Shown here: piece by piece, positions 1 to 8,146 of the stretch
How positions within the stretch are numbered: the first letter of the stretch is position 1
Layout of the letters: each line of letters begins with the position of its first letter
Origin: Rhodanobacter denitrificans
Lineage (GTDB): Bacteria > Pseudomonadota > Gammaproteobacteria > Xanthomonadales > Rhodanobacteraceae
DNA length: 64,000 nucleotides
NCBI RefSeq assembly: GCF_000230695.2
Contig: NC_020541.1
Span: 3,658,001-3,722,000 of the forward strand
Reading direction: 5' to 3'
Program-made: the position numbers and the translations under genes
The notes under the pieces: generated by a model
Seen by the model: the letters and a program-made list of their open reading frames with translations, nothing else
Told to the model about the DNA's origin: nothing
Database searches by the model: none

Positions 1-470
1 CTCGCGTACGGCGCGTCGCCGGGCATCACGATGTTGGCGTCGAACGGCGGGCGCGCCTGCGGCGGCACGTCGCCCTCGGGTGCGTTGTGCACGCCCTGGC
101 CGGCGATCGGCGCGGGCTTCGGCTCGGCCGACGCGGGCGCCGTTGCGGGAGGCGCGGGTACAGGCGCCGGGGCGGGAGCTGCCGGCGCCGGCGCCGCCGC
201 GGGCTTGGCCGCGGCCGGCTCGGCGGCGGCGCCGTCGGTTTCGATGATGGCGATCACCGCGCCCTCGGAAACCTCGTCACCCACCTTCAGCCTCACTTCC
301 TTCACCGTGCCGGCGAACGGCGCGGGTACTTCCATGGTCGCCTTGTCCGACTCCAGCGTGATCAGGCTCTGCTCCTTCTCCACCCGGTCGCCGGCCTTGA
401 CCAGCACTTCGATGACGGGAACGTCCGCGTGGCCGATATCGGGAACGCGGGCTTCTTTGAGGTCGGCCAT
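1..470 (-). CDS. aceF: Pyruvate dehydrogenase E2 (dihydrolipoamide acetyltransferase), N-terminal part
   Basis: The gene starts at the ATG complementary to 468-470 and runs off the left edge, so only about 156 residues are visible. The first 75 residues form a lipoyl domain with the lipoylation site ESDKAT, lipoyl lysine K43. A long Ala/Pro swinging linker follows (about residues 78-115). The last visible residues (FDAN...PYA) resemble the lead-in to an E2 peripheral-subunit-binding domain. E2 transfers the acetyl group from E1 to CoA through the lipoyl arm in the cytoplasmic PDH complex. An N-terminally lipoylated dihydrolipoyl dehydrogenase (lpdA) is the alternative, but its FAD-binding GxGxxG start would be expected directly after the linker and is not seen. 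The E1 gene (aceE) lies on the same strand 25 kb away. Confidence 0.8.
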   Translation of the reverse strand, partial: MADLKEARVPDIGHADVPVIEVLVKAGDRVEKEQSLITLESDKATMEVPAPFAGTVKEVRLKVGDEVSEGAVIAIIETDGAAAEPAAAKPAAAPAPAAPAPAPVPAPPATAPASAEPKPAPIAGQGVHNAPEGDVPPQARPPFDANIVMPGDAPYA

Positions 471-697
471 GGTGACTCCTGCTGGCGATGGCGTGCCGCT
501 CGGGGATGGCGGTCGCATACAAGACCTCAATCATAACGAAGGCACGCCCATTCCGTATGCCCGGATCAAGCGATTCCGCCGATTTTCCGGCCACCATGCG
601 CAAGCGTATGCATGACCTTGAGCGCACGCGCGCCCCCGGCCCTTACCGTAGTCTGAGCCGCATGACCATGCCGCGCGCGCGGCGCCGGAAGACACCC

Positions 698-1582
698 ATG
701 CTGACGATACGCGACCTGTCGAAAACCTATGCCAACGGCGTCAAGGCGCTGCGCAGCGTGTCGCTGGACATCCCCAACGGCATGTTCGGCCTGCTCGGCC
801 CGAACGGCGCGGGCAAGTCATCGCTGATGCGCACCATCGCCACGCTGCAGGACCCGGACGAGGGCACGATCCGGCTGGACGGGATGGACCTGCTGGCCGA
901 CAAGCAGGCCACCCGCCGCCTGCTCGGCTACCTGCCGCAGGAGTTCGGCGTGTACCCGAAGGTGTCGGCCGAGGCGATGCTTGAGCACTTCGCGATCCTC
1001 AAGGGCGTCACCGTGAAAGGCGAGCGGCGCGAACTGGTCGAGTCGCTGCTGCGCCAGGTGAATCTGTGGGACGTGCGCAAGCGCAAGCTCGGCACCTATT
1101 CCGGCGGCATGCGCCAGCGTTTCGGCATTGCGCAGGCGCTGATCGGCGACCCGCGGCTGGTGATCGTCGACGAGCCCACCGCCGGGCTCGACCCGGAAGA
1201 GCGCAACCGCTTCCTCAACCTGCTGGCCGAAATCGGCGAACGCGTGGTGGTGATCCTGTCCACCCACATCGTGGCGGACGTCACCGACCTGTGCTCGCAC
1301 ATGGCGATCATCGGCCAGGGCCAGGTGCTGCTCAGCGGCGAGCCGGCCGAGGCGATCCGCTCGCTGGAAGGCCGCGTGTGGCGGCGCACGATCGACAAGG
1401 CCGCACTGGACGGCTACCGCGCCCGCATGAACATCCTGTCCACCCGACTCGCCGGCGGCCGCACCCTGCTGCACGTGCTGGCCGATGCGCAGCCAGAAGA
1501 CGGCTTCGAACCCGTCGTGCCCGACCTGGAAGACGTCTACTTCGGCCGCCTGCGCGCGCAGGCCACCGCCCGCGCCGCCTGA
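698..1582 (+). CDS. ABC transporter ATP-binding protein
   Basis: This is a 294-residue ABC ATPase. It has Walker A GPNGAGKS (34-41), signature YSGGM (134-138), Walker B ending VDEP (157-160), and a switch histidine in LSTHI. The gliding/CcmA-type C-terminal extension fits an ABC-2 class exporter. I chose the ATG at 698, directly before the MLTIRDLSKTY start typical of these proteins; the frame stays open upstream to 488, but that stretch does not look like protein. The next gene begins 32 bases downstream and encodes the permease partner, so the two probably form one transcript and one complex at the inner membrane. The transported substrate is not evident. Confidence 0.93.
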   Translation: MLTIRDLSKTYANGVKALRSVSLDIPNGMFGLLGPNGAGKSSLMRTIATLQDPDEGTIRLDGMDLLADKQATRRLLGYLPQEFGVYPKVSAEAMLEHFAILKGVTVKGERRELVESLLRQVNLWDVRKRKLGTYSGGMRQRFGIAQALIGDPRLVIVDEPTAGLDPEERNRFLNLLAEIGERVVVILSTHIVADVTDLCSHMAIIGQGQVLLSGEPAEAIRSLEGRVWRRTIDKAALDGYRARMNILSTRLAGGRTLLHVLADAQPEDGFEPVVPDLEDVYFGRLRAQATARAA

Positions 1583-1614
1583 CACCAGCTGCCGACACCC
1601 GGACGGGAATACCG

Positions 1615-4600
1615 ATGTTCTTCGAGATACTTCGCTTCGAACTGCGCCAGCAACTGAAGGCGCCGCTGTTCTGGATCGTCGCGGCGGTATTCGGCGCGCT
1701 GGCGTTCGCGCTGGCCAGCACCGACGCGGTGATCGTCGGCGGCGCCAGCGGCAACGTGTTGCGCAACGCGCCGCTGGTGATCGCGCGGCTGCTCGGCGTG
1801 CTCACCGTGCTCAGCATCTTCCTGGTGACGGTGTTCGTGGCCGGCGCGGCGCTGCGTGATTTCGACAATCGCACCGCGGAGCTGTTCTTCACCACGCCGC
1901 TGAGCCGCGGCGCCTACCTCGGCGGCCGCTTCGCCGCCGGCTATCTCGCCGCGCTGGCGGTCATGCTGGCCTGCGCGCTGGGCGTCGCCGTCGGCGGCCT
2001 GATGCCGTGGATCGATGCGACGCGGCTGGGTCCGGCCAGCTGGCATGGCTACGCATGGGCGTTCGGCGTGATGGTGGTGCCGGACCTGCTGTTCATCGCC
2101 GCGCTGCTGTTCCTGCTCGCCACCACCACGCGTTCGCTGCTGGCCACTTACATCGGCCTGATCGTCTACTTCGTGCTGAACTCCGTCGTCGGCCTGCTGA
2201 CCCGCGACGTCAACAATCATTTCATCGCCGCCATGCTCGATCCGTTCGGCGGTCGCACCCTGGCCCTGGTTACCCGCTACTGGTCGGCGGACCAGGCCAA
2301 CCACGAGCTGCCCGCGCTGACGGGCGTGCTGCTGTTCAACCGGGTGCTGTGGAGCGCGGTCGGCGCGGTCATGCTGGGCGCCGCCGTGGCGCTGTTCCGC
2401 CCGAATCGCGAAGGCCTGCAGCTGCCGCGGCGCAGGAAGCGGGCGGAGCCGCCGCTGCTGCGCCCGCAGGCCGGCGCCGCCACGCTGGCCCTGCCGAAGG
2501 TGCGCCTGGCCGACGACCTGCGCGCGCACCTGCTGCAACTGCGCACGCAGTTCGTGTTCGACGCCCTGGGCGTGCTGCGCGGCGTGCCGTTCCTGATCAT
2601 GCTGGCGCTCGGGCTGTTCAACCTGATCTTCGCGCTCGCTCTGTCCAGCCAGATCTACGGCACCGCCACCTGGCCGGTGACGCACCAGGTGCTGGAAAAC
2701 GTGCGCGGCGGCTTCCAGTGGCTGCTCTACATCATCGTCACGTTCTACGCCGGCGAGCTGGTGTGGCGCGAACGCAGCCAGCGCTCGGCCGAGGTCAGCG
2801 ACGCGTTCCCGGTACCGGACTGGGTGCCGCTGACCGCCAAGCTGGGTGCCTTGCTGGCGGTGATCGCGAGCTTCCTGCTGATCGGCGCGATCGTGGGCCT
2901 CGGCTGGCAGCTGGGCCACGGCTATACGCACCTGGAGCCCGGGCTGTACCTGGCCACGCTGGCATTGAATGCGCTCCCGTTCGTGCTGCTGGCAGTGCTG
3001 GCGCTGTTCCTGCAGGTGCTGTCGAACAACAAGTTCCTCGGTTACCTGCTGACCATCGTGTGGCTGGTGCTGAGCACGATCGGCTTCGACCTGCTGCACT
3101 GGGAACAGAACCTGTACAACTATGGCAACGCGCCGGAGCTGCCGTATTCGGACATGAACGGCTTCGGGCATTTCCTCCGAGCCGTGCTGTGGTTCGACTT
3201 CTACTGGGCCTGCGCCGCGGTGGCGCTGCTGGTGCTGGCGGCGTTGTTCTGGGTACGCGGCACCGAGCCGTCATGGCGCGAGCGCCTGCGCGAGGCGCGC
3301 GCGCGGCTGCACGCGCCGGCGAAGCTCGCGTTGGCGGCGGCGCTGTTCGCGTTCGTCGGCAGCGGCGCGTGGATCTACTACAACACCAACGTGCTGAACC
3401 ACTACCAGAGCAGCACCACGAAGACGATCCAGCGCGCCGACTACGAGAAGAAATACGCGAAGTACAAGAACCTGCCGCAGCCGCGCATCACCGCGGTGAA
3501 GGCTGACGTGGACATCTTCCCGTACCGGCGCCGGCTGGAGATCCGCGGCCACTACACCCTGGTGAACAAGCACACGGCGCCGATCAGCGAGCTGCACGTG
3601 AACTTCAACGACAAGTTCGCCGTGAAGTCGCTGGACTTCGCGCCGCACGATACGGTCAGCGCAGACAAGGAGCTCGGCTACACCATCTACCGGCTGAAGA
3701 CGCCGCTGGCGCCGGGCGCGTCGATGGCATTCGATTTCGACCTGGCATACGCGCCGAAGGGTTTCGCCAACAGACCGGAAGGCGAGTTCCTCGTGCACAA
3801 CGGCACGTTCTTCAACAACAGCGTGATGCCGCAGTTCGGCTACCAGACCCAGACGCAGCTCACCGACCGCAACGACCGGCGCAAGTACGGGCTTTCCGCC
3901 GAGGTGCCGCGGATGCCGAAGCTGGGCGACGAGAAAGCGCGCGCGAACACCTACATCAGCAACGACGCGGACTGGATCAGCTTCGACACCACCGTGTCCA
4001 CCGCGCCCGACCAGATCGCCATCGCGCCGGGCACGCTGCAGAAGGAATGGACCGCCAATGGCAGGCGCTATTTCCACTACACCATGACGCAGGACGGGAT
4101 GGAGCAGCCGATGCTGCCGTTCTTCTCGTACCTGTCGGCGCGCTACGCGGTGAAGCACGAGACCTGGAAGGGCGTGGACATCGCGGTGTACTACAACCCG
4201 GTGCATGCGTGGAACGTGGACCGCATGATCCAGGGCGCGAAGGATGCGCTGGACTACTACGACGCGAACTTCACGCCCTACCAGTTCAAGCAGCTGCGCA
4301 TCCTGGAATTCCCGAACTACGCCAGCTTCGCGCAGTCGTTCGCCAACACCATCCCGTACTCCGAGTCGATCGGTTTCATCGCCGACCTGCGCGACAAGAC
4401 AAAGATCGACTACGTCTACTACGTCACCGCGCACGAAGTGGCGCACCAGTGGTGGGCGCACCGGGTGATCGGCGCGAACATGCAGGGCTCGACCATGCTC
4501 AGCGAATCGCTGGCGCAGTACTCCGCGCTGATGGTGATGAAGCAGAAGTACGGCGCCGACCAGATGCACAAGTTCCTGAAGTACGAACTGGACGGCTATC

Positions 4601-5217
4601 TGGCGGGGCGTGCCACCGAGAAGCTGGCCGAGGAACCGCTGGCGAAGGTGGAGAACCAGCAATACATCCACTACAAGAAAGGCTCGCTGGTGTTCTACGC
4701 ATTGCAGGACTACGTCGGCGAGGGCACGCTGAACGCGGTGCTGAAGCAGTTCCTGCTCGACAAGGGTTTCCAGCAGCCGCCGTACACCACCTCGCAGGAA
4801 TTCATGGACGCGCTGGGCAAGGCGCTCGACCCGAAGTGGCAGCCGCTGCTGGACGACTTCTTCTGGAAGATCACCCTGTTCGACAACCGCCTCACCGACG
4901 CCACCGCGAAGAAGCTGCCGAACGGCAAGTACGAAGTGACCCTGCAGGTGCACGCCGGCAAGGTCCACGTCGACGGCACCGGCAAGGAAACCGCGGCGAA
5001 GCCGGACATCCCGATCGAGGTGGGCGTGTTTGCCGCATCAAAGGGCGACGGCATGGACGGCAAGCCGCTGTACCTGGAAAAGCGTCTGCTGCCCGACGGC
5101 GACAGCACGGTTACCGTGATCGTCGACGGCAAGCCCGCGCTGGCCGGCATCGACCCGTACAACGAGCTGATCGATCGCGTCTCCAGTGACAACCGGCGGC
5201 CGGTGACGCTGCAATGA
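1615..5217 (+). CDS. ABC-2 permease fused to M1-family aminopeptidase
   Basis: This 1200-residue protein starts at the ATG at 1615. Residues 1 to about 590 hold two sets of hydrophobic segments of an ABC-2 type permease. One more membrane segment (about 572-590) leads into a large soluble C-terminal half. That half is an M1 (gluzincin) metallopeptidase with zinc site HEVAH (H940, E941, H944) and downstream Glu E964 in LSES. The spacing from H944 to that Glu is one residue longer than in leukotriene A4 hydrolase. No clean GxMEN exopeptidase motif is present; a PYSES segment lies in a similar position. It pairs with the ATPase just upstream. Proteins of this architecture are known in proteobacteria and are usually annotated as ABC permease/M1 aminopeptidase; their substrate is unknown to me. 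The peptidase half probably faces the periplasm, but that is inference. Confidence 0.9.
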   Translation: MFFEILRFELRQQLKAPLFWIVAAVFGALAFALASTDAVIVGGASGNVLRNAPLVIARLLGVLTVLSIFLVTVFVAGAALRDFDNRTAELFFTTPLSRGAYLGGRFAAGYLAALAVMLACALGVAVGGLMPWIDATRLGPASWHGYAWAFGVMVVPDLLFIAALLFLLATTTRSLLATYIGLIVYFVLNSVVGLLTRDVNNHFIAAMLDPFGGRTLALVTRYWSADQANHELPALTGVLLFNRVLWSAVGAVMLGAAVALFRPNREGLQLPRRRKRAEPPLLRPQAGAATLALPKVRLADDLRAHLLQLRTQFVFDALGVLRGVPFLIMLALGLFNLIFALALSSQIYGTATWPVTHQVLENVRGGFQWLLYIIVTFYAGELVWRERSQRSAEVSDAFPVPDWVPLTAKLGALLAVIASFLLIGAIVGLGWQLGHGYTHLEPGLYLATLALNALPFVLLAVLALFLQVLSNNKFLGYLLTIVWLVLSTIGFDLLHWEQNLYNYGNAPELPYSDMNGFGHFLRAVLWFDFYWACAAVALLVLAALFWVRGTEPSWRERLREARARLHAPAKLALAAALFAFVGSGAWIYYNTNVLNHYQSSTTKTIQRADYEKKYAKYKNLPQPRITAVKADVDIFPYRRRLEIRGHYTLVNKHTAPISELHVNFNDKFAVKSLDFAPHDTVSADKELGYTIYRLKTPLAPGASMAFDFDLAYAPKGFANRPEGEFLVHNGTFFNNSVMPQFGYQTQTQLTDRNDRRKYGLSAEVPRMPKLGDEKARANTYISNDADWISFDTTVSTAPDQIAIAPGTLQKEWTANGRRYFHYTMTQDGMEQPMLPFFSYLSARYAVKHETWKGVDIAVYYNPVHAWNVDRMIQGAKDALDYYDANFTPYQFKQLRILEFPNYASFAQSFANTIPYSESIGFIADLRDKTKIDYVYYVTAHEVAHQWWAHRVIGANMQGSTMLSESLAQYSALMVMKQKYGADQMHKFLKYELDGYLAGRATEKLAEEPLAKVENQQYIHYKKGSLVFYALQDYVGEGTLNAVLKQFLLDKGFQQPPYTTSQEFMDALGKALDPKWQPLLDDFFWKITLFDNRLTDATAKKLPNGKYEVTLQVHAGKVHVDGTGKETAAKPDIPIEVGVFAASKGDGMDGKPLYLEKRLLPDGDSTVTVIVDGKPALAGIDPYNELIDRVSSDNRRPVTLQ

Positions 5218-5533
5218 ACTTTGAATCCGCAGTCTTTCCAGACCTTTTTTAGCCCATATTTGGGCCAGTAAGAAGTTGTCGATGTGTATCCAACGGATAT
5301 GTTATATCGGCCAATTCGGTGTAGCTCATATGCCTTTTGCAGTCATACAAAACGGCCATTTCGGCTGCATCGACCTGAGTATTCTGTGGATGTTCTGATT
5401 TAATGAGTCTTAATCGGACGCCTATACGGCTGCATGTAGACGCCGGTAGCTCCATAAAAATGGGATGGCTTGATAGCCAAGTAAAATTTGAATTTCCCTA
5501 ACTCAACGACTATGTCAGCCGGTTATCCATCCG
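5218..5533. other. Gap of about 315 bp, AT-richer, no convincing gene
   Basis: This stretch separates the permease/peptidase gene from the AT-richer island and is visibly richer in A and T than the flanking chromosome. It holds a short hairpin, GCCCA-TATT-TGGGC at 5252-5265, with a T-run before it rather than after it, so it does not look like a terminator for either direction. A minus-strand frame of 68 codons (5249-5455) has no clear ribosome binding site and no recognisable domain. No tRNA, direct repeat or integrase remnant was seen. Confidence 0.5.
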
Positions 5534-6331
5534 CTATGTGCACTTCACGTGCCACCCATTGGCAATAGCTGCACCAGACCCCACACACGCCGAAAAGTGC
5601 ACCGTACCAACTGAATTGGAACTTTTTAGCGGTAGAGCAGCAATCGTTCCACCAGCTGGAATATCTGATTCCATGTCAAGACCGCGATCACAATCGCTGT
5701 AGTCGCCTTGCACGCACAAAACCACCGAAATGGTTTTCCCACAACTATTATGGATACCGTTACTACCTTCCTTTTGGACGTATTTTGTCGCGTCTTCTGG
5801 GTGAGATGCTGATGACGTCAAGTGAGTAACTGAGGGGCGATGCACGACACCAAGTTGACTTTTATTACCTTGGCTTATCGTATTCGAATGATCAACGACT
5901 CGACTTTTTTGGGTTTTCGATTCAATTTCACCGCCAACGCAGTGAACATTCCACCCTCTACCGGCGATCGAGTTATCACCCTTGCAAGCGATATATGTCA
6001 ACAATTGGTGACTTACGTCGCCGAACGGAACCCACGCAAATGCTGCACCGGATGGTAGAACCCGTATCAGATTAACACCTTCCCCGCAGCTATTTTCGTC
6101 CGTTACATCATGAGCACACCATGCGACCGTATATGTGGTTCCGCAGTTGTTTTGAAAGCTGTTCTCCGACTCAACAAAACAATTGCCAAAAAGATCTTTA
6201 GGCAATGTACGCCCAGGTATTCCAGATGCTACTTGAGAGTGCGCAGCAATAGATATGCACATTGTCACCACGACAAATGCTAAAATGACCGCTGGTTTTG
6301 CATCGTCAAATCTATGCATTTCCGCCACCAT
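5534..6331 (-). CDS. Exported protein with two five-cysteine repeats
   Basis: I do not recognise a named family. The 265-residue product has a hydrophobic N-terminal segment (about 14-30, AVILAFVVV...) ending in AAHS, consistent with a signal peptide. ATG at 6331 is used; the ATG at 6319 (MHRFDD), preceded by GGCGGA, is a good alternative. Two related repeats follow. Cysteines sit at 63, 72, 82, 116, 131 in the first and 197, 206, 214, 249, 264 in the second, joined by a polar linker (about 135-185). The spacing is C-x8-C-x7/9-C-x33/34-C-x14-C, each repeat ending in GW(N/H)V(H/K)C. A third copy of the domain ends the protein encoded at 8147-9250. Paired cysteines in an exported protein suggest disulfides. 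Function is unknown; it is the last gene of the minus-strand patatin island. Confidence 0.75.
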   Translation of the reverse strand: MVAEMHRFDDAKPAVILAFVVVTMCISIAAHSQVASGIPGRTLPKDLFGNCFVESENSFQNNCGTTYTVAWCAHDVTDENSCGEGVNLIRVLPSGAAFAWVPFGDVSHQLLTYIACKGDNSIAGRGWNVHCVGGEIESKTQKSRVVDHSNTISQGNKSQLGVVHRPSVTHLTSSASHPEDATKYVQKEGSNGIHNSCGKTISVVLCVQGDYSDCDRGLDMESDIPAGGTIAALPLKSSNSVGTVHFSACVGSGAAIANGWHVKCT

Positions 6332-6366
6332 TTTTCGTCAGCAAGTTAAGTCACGCGAAGAATTCA

Positions 6367-6909
6367 TCACCCTACCTTGATACACCAAACATCAAAATTT
6401 TTCAAAAAATCCAAAACCAAAGGATAATCATACTCAACCATGAACCGATGAAATATCGAAACATTTCTTTCATGCGACAAGCATTTGACATAGAAAAGAA
6501 ACCAACCGTGAACATCTTCAAGGCGAATGGCCTTTATTTTCATTGCTTGCTGCAATATGGAAATCTGACTGAACAATTCGTCAAAGACGTCACGTACAAA
6601 AATCTCATCCTCAGTGAAATCTTTTTCATCACCCTCAATCCGCAAAGCCTCATTCCTGAACTCGAAGCTTATGGACCCGGTAACCCTCTCGTCGCATCTG
6701 TAGGTCCGTCCATCCCAGTCAAGCATCTGTAATGCGGCATGAGCGCGAGGATTCCCCCATATGTCACTGATGGCTTTCTGCGCCGAGACAGCTTGCTGCC
6801 AGCGCACGCCAACCGTCAAATCGTGAAATTTCTGCCATATTTCAAAATAACTACTGATATGACTCGCCAATGCACCGACTGACGCGCTAAGAATTATTTC
6901 CAAGATCAT
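6367..6909 (-). CDS. Small membrane-anchored protein of unknown function
   Basis: This 180-residue product starts at the ATG complementary to 6907-6909 (MILEIIL). The frame is open to a TTG at 6984 inside the patatin gene, but the ATG is more likely and leaves a 40-base gap after the patatin stop. The first 20 or so residues are hydrophobic and could be a membrane anchor. The rest is a mixed helical, charged domain with several Trp residues and no cysteine array. No family was recognised; the general look (anchor plus cytoplasmic helical domain) recalls DUF4760-like proteins, but that is a weak impression. It lies between the patatin gene and the cysteine-repeat gene, all on the minus strand, so co-transcription is plausible. 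Base composition is AT-rich compared with the chromosome around it. Confidence 0.6.
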   Translation of the reverse strand: MILEIILSASVGALASHISSYFEIWQKFHDLTVGVRWQQAVSAQKAISDIWGNPRAHAALQMLDWDGRTYRCDERVTGSISFEFRNEALRIEGDEKDFTEDEIFVRDVFDELFSQISILQQAMKIKAIRLEDVHGWFLFYVKCLSHERNVSIFHRFMVEYDYPLVLDFLKNFDVWCIKVG

Positions 6910-6949
6910 TGCGGCACCATGAAAACAACGAAGCCTATACTGACGGGTA

Positions 6950-7969
6950 TCACCAATTACGAATAAGCTCGATTGCGTTATCAATATTTACGCGTCCACC
7001 CTTTTTCAAAAGAGTTCCGATCATGGAAGGGTCATCCAAGGAAATCCCCTTTCCTAAGGGAACTGTCAGGCGGACGTATTTCTGACTGCCAAGAAGCTGC
7101 CTTACCTGGAAATCTGCAACTTCAAGCACTCCATCCGTCAGCAAATCCACGAGGTGCACAGACCATTCTGCTAACCCCCAATTGGCATCGTCATCAAAAT
7201 GGGTTTGGGTATAGCCTGTGCCCAATGACAGCATTTTTATAGACGCAATGTCGTTTATATTGGCAAGGCGGTAATCCAGCGCCTGTGCCAGTGCGCACAT
7301 GGCCGGATTGTTGGCAAAGACGCCACCATCCACAAAGCCGTCGTAGGAACAGAAATACGTCGGTGCGGCAGAGGTGCGCATGGCTACTCTGTGCGCGTAT
7401 TCGGAGGCGTCATTTTCACCCATGGCCACGGGAATGTTGTGGAATATCTTGGCCTTCCAGTTCCGGATTTCTGGACTGACGTCTCCCTGATCCTTCAAGT
7501 CGAACGAGGTAATACACACATGGCCTTTTGTATTGTTCTCCCTGAGGTAATCTTTAAGCTGGTTATTACCCAGCACCTCAAGAAAAACCGCTTCGCGATT
7601 CGTGCTGTCATACTTGGGACCGACGAGATCGCCAAGATTGGCCACTTCGTGCCATAAGCTACGTTCGAAAATGGTTTTCCCTTTGTTGACGTAAACGTCC
7701 ATCAACTGACGTGGCGACATTCCCTTGGCCAAACCCAGGGCGACGAGGCCGCCCGTCGAAGTGCCGGCAAACATGTTGATGTCGTCACGCCAACCCGGCT
7801 TGGCCTCGTCCAACCTGTCCAGAATGACCAGTGGGATCAAGCCACGCAAGCCACCACCATCGACGGAAAGGATTCGGTAGGGCTGTTCGGGGGGCGGCGC
7901 GACAGCACCTTCGAAAAGGACACCCTTTTGTTCACGCAGAGATCTTTTTTCATCAGACGAGATTGGCAT
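6950..7969 (-). CDS. Patatin-like phospholipase
   Basis: This 339-residue protein has all patatin landmarks: the oxyanion-hole glycine motif DGGGLRG (37-43), nucleophile elbow GTSTG (69-73, Ser71) and catalytic Asp in DGG (Asp214). The family hydrolyses acyl ester bonds of phospholipids through a Ser-Asp dyad. I chose the ATG at 7969 (MPISSDEK), which has GAGGG five bases upstream; an upstream in-frame start at 8005 lacks this. There is no signal peptide or other extra domain, so the enzyme is probably cytoplasmic unless exported by a dedicated system. It is relatively AT-rich and flanked by genes for exported cysteine-domain proteins and a small membrane protein. Bacterial patatins include secreted toxins, defence effectors such as CapV, and housekeeping lipases. 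No cyclic-nucleotide synthase lies nearby, so the CBASS role is not supported. Confidence 0.92.
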   Translation of the reverse strand: MPISSDEKRSLREQKGVLFEGAVAPPPEQPYRILSVDGGGLRGLIPLVILDRLDEAKPGWRDDINMFAGTSTGGLVALGLAKGMSPRQLMDVYVNKGKTIFERSLWHEVANLGDLVGPKYDSTNREAVFLEVLGNNQLKDYLRENNTKGHVCITSFDLKDQGDVSPEIRNWKAKIFHNIPVAMGENDASEYAHRVAMRTSAAPTYFCSYDGFVDGGVFANNPAMCALAQALDYRLANINDIASIKMLSLGTGYTQTHFDDDANWGLAEWSVHLVDLLTDGVLEVADFQVRQLLGSQKYVRLTVPLGKGISLDDPSMIGTLLKKGGRVNIDNAIELIRNW

Positions 7970-8146
7970 AACACCCTCGCTTTCAAAATCCAGAGCAATC
8001 AGCAAAATGTCTTGCCACCAAGACGAAACAGGCTCGCCAGTGCGAAGGCGCTGGATTCGCGCCGACGCGAAAATGACGGATGGCTGGAATGCGAACGCGT
8101 GAACATTTCTATAGACGGCCCAAAGTGTTGGGCATCGCCAGGAACC

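Noticed and set aside
5252..5265. GCCCA-TATT-TGGGC hairpin as terminator
   Set aside because: The T-run is on the wrong side of the stem for both strands.
5249..5455. Minus-strand 68-codon frame before the patatin island
   Set aside because: No ribosome binding site, no recognisable domain, and AT-rich intergenic context; long frames occur by chance here.
6298..6732. Plus-strand 144-codon frame in the island
   Set aside because: It is antisense to the small membrane protein gene (6367-6909), whose product has a more protein-like composition and a plausible operon position.
6950..7969. CBASS (CapV-type) defence assignment for the patatin
   Set aside because: No CD-NTase, cyclic-nucleotide synthase or ancillary Cap gene occurs next to it.
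6950..7969. Type IV secretion (X-Tfe) effector assignment for the patatin
   Set aside because: No XVIPCD-type C-terminal region is visible: the protein ends soon after the patatin core with no Gln-rich tail.
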